Both the position numbers and the translations under genes were made by a program. Shown here one piece after another: positions 42,463 to 47,597 of a stretch of 47,597 bases of DNA. The notes beneath the pieces were generated by a model. That model was not told the origin of the DNA and made no database searches. It saw only the letters and a list, made by a program, of their open reading frames with translations. The stretch is from assembly GCA_015665415.1 (NCBI GenBank), contig JADFAE010000031.1, positions 1 to 47,597 of the forward strand, in the 5' to 3' direction. Source of the DNA: Roseobacter sp. Its GTDB lineage: Bacteria; Pseudomonadota; Alphaproteobacteria; Rhodobacterales; Rhodobacteraceae. The first letter of the stretch is position 1; each line of letters begins with the position of its first letter.

Positions 42463-44508
42463 ATGTCCAACGACCCATTGTTGCAGCCCTATCAGTTGAA
42501 ACACCTGACCCTGCGCAACCGGATCATGACCACCAGCCATGAACCGGCCTATCCCGAAGATGGCATGCCCAAGGAACGTTATGCCGCCTACCATGCAGAA
42601 CGCGCCAAGGCCGGGGTCGCACTGACCATGACGGCGGGCTCGGCGGCAGTGTCCCGCAACAGCCCGCCCGTGTTCAACAATATCCTCGCCTATAAGGATG
42701 AGGTGGTGCCCTGGATTCGCAACATGACCGACCAGGTGCATGACCACGGCGCGGCGATCATGATCCAGCTCACCCATCTGGGGCGGCGCACCCATTGGAA
42801 CAAGGGCGACTGGTTGCCGGCGATCTCCTCGACCCGGCACCGCGAGCCGGCCCATCACGCCTTTCCCAAACTGGCAGAGGATTGGGACATCGCCCGGGTG
42901 ATCTCGGATTTTGCCGATGCGGCAGAGCGTATGAAAGAGGGCGGCATGGATGGGGTCGAGATCATGACCCATGGCCATTTGCTCGATCAGTTCATCTCGC
43001 CGCTGACCAATGATCTGGAAGGCCCCTATGGGCGCAGCCATCTGCAAGACCGGATGCGGCTCACCACCGATATCATTGCGGCGGTGCGTGAGCGGGTCGG
43101 GCAAGAGTTTGTCCTGGGCGTGCGGTTTGCCCCGGACGAAACCTACGAGGGCGGCATCACCCCGGAAATGGGGGTGGAGATTGCACAGCTGCTGAAGGAT
43201 AGCGGCCATGTGGACTACCTCAACATCAACCGCGGGCGCATCCACACCGATCCGGCGATGACCGATATGATCCCGGTGCAGGGCATGAAGAACGCGCCGC
43301 ATCTGGACTTTGCCGGATCCGTGCGGGCTGCCACCGGCATGCCGACCTTTCATGCGTCGAAAATTCCCGATGTGGCCACGGCGCGCCATGCGGTGGCCTC
43401 TGGTTTGCTGGACATGGTGGGGATGACACGGGCGCATATGGCCGACCCGCATGTGGTGCGCAAAATCATCGAGGGGCGCGAGGATGACATTCGCCCCTGC
43501 GTTGGCGCGACCTACTGTCTGGACCGAATCTATCAGGCGGGCGAGGCGCTGTGCATCCATAACCCGGCCACCGGACGCGAGTTGACCATGCCACATGAGA
43601 TCCCACCCGCTGCCCAGGCCAAGAAGGTGGTGATCATCGGGGCCGGTCCCGGCGGGCTGGAGGCCGCGCGGGTGGCCGCCGAGCGTGGCCATGATGTGAC
43701 CGTCTTTGAGGCGCAGCCCGACCCCGGAGGCCAGATCCGCCTGACGGTGCAGAACCCGCGCCGCGCCGAGATGATCTCGATCATCGATTGGCGCATGGCT
43801 CAATGTGCGGCCCGCGATGTGGAATTCCACTTCAACACCTGGGCCGAAGCCAGCGATATCACGGCGCTTGATCCCGATGTGGTGATCGTGGCGACCGGGG
43901 GCATGCCCAATACCATGCTGCACGAAACAACTGAGGAAGCCGCTAATGTGGTGACCAGCTGGGATATCCTCTCTGGCGATGTCAAACCCGGTGCAAATGT
44001 GTTGATCTATGATGAAAGCGGCGATCACCCGGGCGTCATGGCCGCCGAGGTGGCCGCCAATGCAGGTGCGCGGGTTGAGGTGATGACCCCGGATCGCACC
44101 TTTGCACCGGATATCATGGCTATGAACCTGGTGCCCTATATGCGCGCGCTGCAGGACAAAGATGTGATCTTTACGGTCACCCGGCGTCTGCTTTCGGTGG
44201 CGCAAAGCGGCAATCAGCTGACCGCCACCATCGGCACCGATTACAGCAGCTACACTCATGAAGCACAATATGATCAGGTGGTGGTGAACTATGGCACGCT
44301 GCCGCTGGACGATCTGTATTTCGAGCTCAAGGATCTGTCCTCGAACCGCGGGGAAGTGGATCAGGACGCGCTGATCGACGGGCGCCCACAGACAATTTCC
44401 AGCAATCCGGAAGGTGAGTTCCAGCTGTTCCGCATTGGCGATGCGGTGGCGGCCCGCAACACTCATGCGGCCATCTATGATGCGCTGCGATTGCTCAAGG
44501 ACATCTGA
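42463..44508 (+). CDS. TMADH-like FMN/FAD flavoprotein, probable N-methylproline demethylase type
   Basis: Flavoprotein of 681 residues related to trimethylamine dehydrogenase and 2,4-dienoyl-CoA reductase. An old-yellow-enzyme barrel with FMN (about 1-370, including His-Gly-His-Leu-Leu-Asp-Gln-Phe-x-Ser-Pro) is followed by an FAD/NAD-type domain starting with Val-Ile-Ile-Gly-Ala-Gly-Pro-Gly-Gly-Leu. The iron-sulfur linker reads Arg-Pro-Cys-Val-Gly-Ala-Thr-Tyr-Cys: the second cluster cysteine is Ala. Stachydrine- and hydroxyproline-betaine-degrading bacteria use such enzymes for secondary N-demethylation; I infer that role. AGGAGAAAGCAC precedes the start. Confidence 0.82.
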   Translation: MSNDPLLQPYQLKHLTLRNRIMTTSHEPAYPEDGMPKERYAAYHAERAKAGVALTMTAGSAAVSRNSPPVFNNILAYKDEVVPWIRNMTDQVHDHGAAIMIQLTHLGRRTHWNKGDWLPAISSTRHREPAHHAFPKLAEDWDIARVISDFADAAERMKEGGMDGVEIMTHGHLLDQFISPLTNDLEGPYGRSHLQDRMRLTTDIIAAVRERVGQEFVLGVRFAPDETYEGGITPEMGVEIAQLLKDSGHVDYLNINRGRIHTDPAMTDMIPVQGMKNAPHLDFAGSVRAATGMPTFHASKIPDVATARHAVASGLLDMVGMTRAHMADPHVVRKIIEGREDDIRPCVGATYCLDRIYQAGEALCIHNPATGRELTMPHEIPPAAQAKKVVIIGAGPGGLEAARVAAERGHDVTVFEAQPDPGGQIRLTVQNPRRAEMISIIDWRMAQCAARDVEFHFNTWAEASDITALDPDVVIVATGGMPNTMLHETTEEAANVVTSWDILSGDVKPGANVLIYDESGDHPGVMAAEVAANAGARVEVMTPDRTFAPDIMAMNLVPYMRALQDKDVIFTVTRRLLSVAQSGNQLTATIGTDYSSYTHEAQYDQVVVNYGTLPLDDLYFELKDLSSNRGEVDQDALIDGRPQTISSNPEGEFQLFRIGDAVAARNTHAAIYDALRLLKDI

Positions 44509-44523
44509 GATCGGAGGGGCAAG

Positions 44524-45249
44524 ATGAAACTGGGATTCATTGGCACCGGGGTGATTGCCTCAGCGGTTGTGCGTGGTTTGGCCGGGCAGGGGCATGAAAT
44601 CCGCATCTCTGCGCGCTCGAGGGCACGGTCTGCTGCGCTGGTGTCCGAGATGCCGGAAGTGCAGATCGCTGACTTGCAAGACATCCTGGATCACAGCGAG
44701 GTGGTGTTCCTGGGATTGATGCTGGATACCGCACCCGAAATTCTGGCGGCGCTGAGTTTCCCGGCGGGTCTGCAGGTGGTCTCTTTCATGGCCGGGGCAG
44801 ATCTGGAGCAACTTGCGACATTGGTGGCTCCGGCGCGGGCTGCTGCGGTGATGATGCCCTTTCCCGGCATTGCCACGGGTGCTTCTGCCATCATGGCGCT
44901 GGGGGATACGGCACTGTTGAACCAGATCTTTGCCCCCAGGAATACGGTCTTTGGTCTGCGCGATGCGGCCGAACTGGATGCCTATCTCTGCGCCCAGGCG
45001 GTGCTGTCCCCGGTGGCGCGGCTGACCGCCGATGCGGCGGAGTGGCTGGGCACCCGTGTCTCTGACCCGGCCCAGGGAGAGGCATTCTTGCGCATGTTGA
45101 TCTCCACCAGCCTTGGGCAGACGGGCGCGGCGGATCTGGTTGAGGCCTTGAACACGCCCGGTGGCTACAACCAGCGTCTGCGCCAACATATGGAGGCGGC
45201 GGGCATGGGGGCGGATCTGACCGCGGGCCTGGGCAAACTGGAGCGCTGA
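44524..45249 (+). CDS. ProC-like NAD(P)-dependent reductase
   Basis: Protein of 241 residues similar to pyrroline-5-carboxylate reductase, somewhat shorter than usual (about 265-275). N-terminal Rossmann motif Gly-Phe-Ile-Gly-Thr-Gly-Val-Ile-Ala, then a helical dimerisation domain with Asn-Thr-Pro-Gly-Gly near the end, as in ProC. Start follows GGAGGGGCAAG, 15 bp after the flavoprotein stop. Inside a demethylation operon it may handle a cyclic imine from the proline-type ring rather than do housekeeping proline synthesis. Confidence 0.82.
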   Translation: MKLGFIGTGVIASAVVRGLAGQGHEIRISARSRARSAALVSEMPEVQIADLQDILDHSEVVFLGLMLDTAPEILAALSFPAGLQVVSFMAGADLEQLATLVAPARAAAVMMPFPGIATGASAIMALGDTALLNQIFAPRNTVFGLRDAAELDAYLCAQAVLSPVARLTADAAEWLGTRVSDPAQGEAFLRMLISTSLGQTGAADLVEALNTPGGYNQRLRQHMEAAGMGADLTAGLGKLER

Positions 45250-45251
45250 GC

Positions 45252-47234
45252 ATGGCACCCTATCCGCATCTGTTCAAACCGCTGACCCTGCGCCACAAGA
45301 CCCTGCGCAACCGGGCGGTTTTTGGCGCCCATACCACCAATATGGCGCGCGATGGCCTGCCAGCCGAGGCCCACGCCGCCTATTATCTGGAGCGCGCCCT
45401 GGGAGGGGCCGCAATGATCGTGGTCGAGCCGATGCCAGTGCATGCTTCTGCGGTGCTGACCCGGGGCAATTTCCGGCATTCTTGCGATGAGGTCATCCCG
45501 CATTTCCGCGAGCTGGTCGCGCCCTGCCAAGAGGCGGGTGCGGTGATGATCCAGCAGCTCTATCATGTTGGGGCGCATGGGGATCAGGACAACTCCTGGC
45601 ACGCGGCCTGGTCGCCCTCGGGCGGGCCCAGCTATCACGACAGCGATGGCAGCCACGCCATGTCTGAACCCGAAATCGAAGAGGTGATCGAGGGCTTTGT
45701 GTTGGCCGCTGTTCGCTGCCAGCGGGCTGGGTTTGACGGGGTAGAGGTCTGGGCGGCCTATCATTGCCTGCTGGATCAGTTCTGGATGCCCTTTTCCAAC
45801 AGCCGCGAAGACAAATGGGGCGGCACATTAGAGAACCGCACCCGCTTTTCGCGCGAGATCCTGGCCCGGATCCGCGCCGCCTGCGGCCCCGATTTCATCA
45901 TCGGCTTGGCGGTCAATGATGAGCCCGGCGTCGAAGTCTCCCTCAGCCGGGAAAGCATGGGCGAGATCGTCGCCCTGCATGATGGCGAACAGTTGATGGA
46001 TTATGTCACTGTCGGCTCCGGCTCCTACTTCGACTTCTCCCGTCTCATTCCCAGCTTCCAGGAGGCTGAGATGCTGGGCGTCGATCTGGCAACCCGCCTG
46101 AAAGAGGGGGCGCAGCACGCCCTGGTCATCGCCGAAAGCCACATCCGCACACCAGAGAATGCCAATACGGTGCTGGGGGCCGGGCAGGCGGATCTGGTCT
46201 CAATCGTGCGCGGACAGATTGCCGATCCGCATCTGATCAATAAGGCGGCTGCCGATCGCAGCGCGGATATTCGCGGCTGCCTGTCCTGCAACCAACAATG
46301 CTGGGGGCGACGGGGGCGGGACTATTGGATCTCTTGCCTGGTGAACCCTTCGGTCGGGCGCGAGGCACAATTGGGCGGTGATCGCTTTTTGCCTGCAGCT
46401 GCGCCCAAGCAGGTTCTTGTGGTCGGTGGCGGCCCCGCCGGGCTGGAGGCGGCCCGGGTCGCGGCAGAGCGCGGGCACCGGGTGACCCTGGCCGAGGCGG
46501 CCCCTGTACTTGGCGGACAGTTCCGCCTGGCCGGGCTGCAGCCAAGGCGGGCCCAGATCACCGAACTCATCGGGTGGTACGAACGGCAGCTTGACCAGCT
46601 TGGCGTCGAGGTTCGGCTCAATTGCTATATGGATGCCAGGGACATTCAGGCGCAGGGCGCCGACGAGGTGGTGCTGGCCACCGGCTCGCTGCCAGCGGAA
46701 ACGGGTTTTCAGAAAGCGCTGCCGCATCTGGCTGAGCTGCCAGGACTGGCGCATGGTCATATGTGGTCAGCTGAGGATGTGATGTCAAACCGTGCCAGGC
46801 TCGGCGAACATGTGGTTGTTCTGGACGAGGGCGGCAATTGGCGCGGTTGCGGCACCGCCTGGTATCTGGCCGAGGCCGGGTATCAAGTGACACTGGTGAC
46901 GCCGGATGCGCTGGTCGGCAAAGAACTGCAGCGCTCCTCTACCGATTTTGCCCTGCGTCGGGCGCTGGCGACACATGGCGTGTGCTTTATCACCGATGCT
47001 GCAATTGCCCATTGGGGTGGGCAGGGGGCTGAGGTGCTTTCTCTTTTGACCGGTGCCCGCGAACAGATCGCGGCCTCCGATCTGGTCATGGCGACTGTGA
47101 ACCAGGCTGAGATGTCCCTGCGCGATGAGCTTCTGTCTCTGGGGTCTAGGCCGCATCTGATTGGCGATGCCAATGCGCCGCGTTTGGCGGCACAGGCGAT
47201 CCATGAGGGCCGCGCCCTGTCATTGGTTCTTTGA
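45252..47234 (+). CDS. Second TMADH-like FMN/FAD/[4Fe-4S] flavoprotein
   Basis: Flavoprotein of 660 residues with the same two-part plan as the first. Barrel motif Trp-Ala-Ala-Tyr-His-Cys-Leu-Leu-Asp-Gln-Phe; iron-sulfur motif Cys-x2-Cys-x3-Cys-x11-Cys (Cys-Leu-Ser-Cys-Asn-Gln-Gln-Cys and a later Cys), so unlike its neighbour it keeps all four cysteines; FAD/NAD domain with Val-Val-Gly-Gly-Gly-Pro-Ala-Gly-Leu. It starts 2 bp after the ProC-like stop. Candidate for a second demethylation step or another N-methyl substrate such as dimethylglycine (compare DgcA). No further gene follows. Confidence 0.82.
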   Translation: MAPYPHLFKPLTLRHKTLRNRAVFGAHTTNMARDGLPAEAHAAYYLERALGGAAMIVVEPMPVHASAVLTRGNFRHSCDEVIPHFRELVAPCQEAGAVMIQQLYHVGAHGDQDNSWHAAWSPSGGPSYHDSDGSHAMSEPEIEEVIEGFVLAAVRCQRAGFDGVEVWAAYHCLLDQFWMPFSNSREDKWGGTLENRTRFSREILARIRAACGPDFIIGLAVNDEPGVEVSLSRESMGEIVALHDGEQLMDYVTVGSGSYFDFSRLIPSFQEAEMLGVDLATRLKEGAQHALVIAESHIRTPENANTVLGAGQADLVSIVRGQIADPHLINKAAADRSADIRGCLSCNQQCWGRRGRDYWISCLVNPSVGREAQLGGDRFLPAAAPKQVLVVGGGPAGLEAARVAAERGHRVTLAEAAPVLGGQFRLAGLQPRRAQITELIGWYERQLDQLGVEVRLNCYMDARDIQAQGADEVVLATGSLPAETGFQKALPHLAELPGLAHGHMWSAEDVMSNRARLGEHVVVLDEGGNWRGCGTAWYLAEAGYQVTLVTPDALVGKELQRSSTDFALRRALATHGVCFITDAAIAHWGGQGAEVLSLLTGAREQIAASDLVMATVNQAEMSLRDELLSLGSRPHLIGDANAPRLAAQAIHEGRALSLVL

Positions 47235-47597
47235 CCGACTCGTTTTTACGCCGATTTGTTTGCGATTCTTGTTTTGAGTCTGTGGGTAATGTTGTGGGTA
47301 AGTGTGAATGTGGGTTGTGTGGTGGGGGGATTGGGTTTGGCAGGGTGTTTTGAGGGGGTGGGAAAGGTCAGGTTTGGTGACTTTGTTGTGACGTAATGCA
47401 TTGATATTGTTTTATTTGTTTGGTTGTGTTGTAGAAAGTTTGGTTTTTGTTGAATTTGGTGTTGCGGGTATTTGTTGTTGGGACTAGAACCCCCTCTACC
47501 GGCAGCGGCGACGCGGCACGGTGGGCGGCTGAGACGCTGCTGACGCACTGGAAAGACGGTGGGACGGATCGGAAAGACGGTTGTGACGCTCGGGAGA
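47235..47597. other. GT-rich strand-skewed non-coding end, then GC-rich leader-like stretch
   Basis: From about 47240 to 47480 the plus strand is almost purely G and T with very little C, unlike anything else here, and no gene is supported. At about 47485 composition switches abruptly to GC-rich sequence. Inside it GGAAAGACGGT occurs at 47550-47560 and again at 47571-47581, 21 bp apart. This could be the promoter and leader of an rRNA operon or other stable RNA just beyond the window, but no rRNA sequence is present to confirm it. Confidence 0.5.

Overview
The window looks like chromosome of an aerobic marine alphaproteobacterium of the Rhodobacteraceae (Roseobacter group). This is an inference from gene content (form I carbon monoxide dehydrogenase, fused NAD-formate dehydrogenase, betaine/N-methyl amine catabolism), high GC and tight ATGA gene overlaps. 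I see no rRNA, tRNA, CRISPR array, transposase or phage gene.

Layout. (1) 0.5-9.1 kb: a carbon monoxide dehydrogenase cluster in the order coxC-M-S-L-D-E-F-(33-residue peptide)-G. coxC is a membrane MHYT/LytTR regulator. A pair of 9-bp direct repeats 21 bp apart just upstream of coxM fits a LytTR binding site. (2) 9.2-10.8 kb: a ureidoglycolate-lyase-like cupin gene divergent from a LysR regulator. (3) 10.8-20.3 kb: a LuxR/CsgD-like regulator with a small partner gene, divergent from a very low-complexity Gln/Asn/Gly-rich protein, a strong terminator, a 686-residue repeat protein, and a type I secretion ABC transporter with its membrane-fusion protein. (4) 20.7-29.1 kb: an exopolysaccharide locus with UDP-glucuronate decarboxylase, UDP-glucose 4-epimerase, a membrane GT2 synthase, a GH26-like hydrolase, a small secreted Cys-pair protein, a GH128-like hydrolase and a Sel1-repeat periplasmic protein. 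(5) 29.2-32.5 kb: a FrnE-type DsbA oxidoreductase, a chemoreceptor and a stand-alone periplasmic Cache-like sensor. (6) 32.9-38.5 kb: a LysR regulator, fused fdsGB and fdsA. (7) 38.8-47.2 kb: DUF1330, LysR, TetR, then an operon of MttB-like methyltransferase, two TMADH-like flavoproteins and a ProC-like reductase, probably for proline betaine or another N-methylated amine. (8) The last 360 bp are a strand-skewed GT-rich non-coding stretch followed by a GC-rich stretch with a direct repeat.

How it works together. Regions 1 and 6 supply electrons from CO and formate to respiration and NADH. Region 7 strips methyl groups from betaines; the C1 units could end as formate and feed region 6. Regions 3 and 4 together read as a biofilm-matrix island: one regulator, two secreted repeat proteins that share a Gln-x-Asn-x-Leu-x-Asp-x-Asp motif, their exporter, and a synthase-dependent polysaccharide with trimming hydrolases. 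It has the logic of curli plus cellulose, but is built from unrelated parts. It is the most likely undescribed system here; the functional reading is inference.
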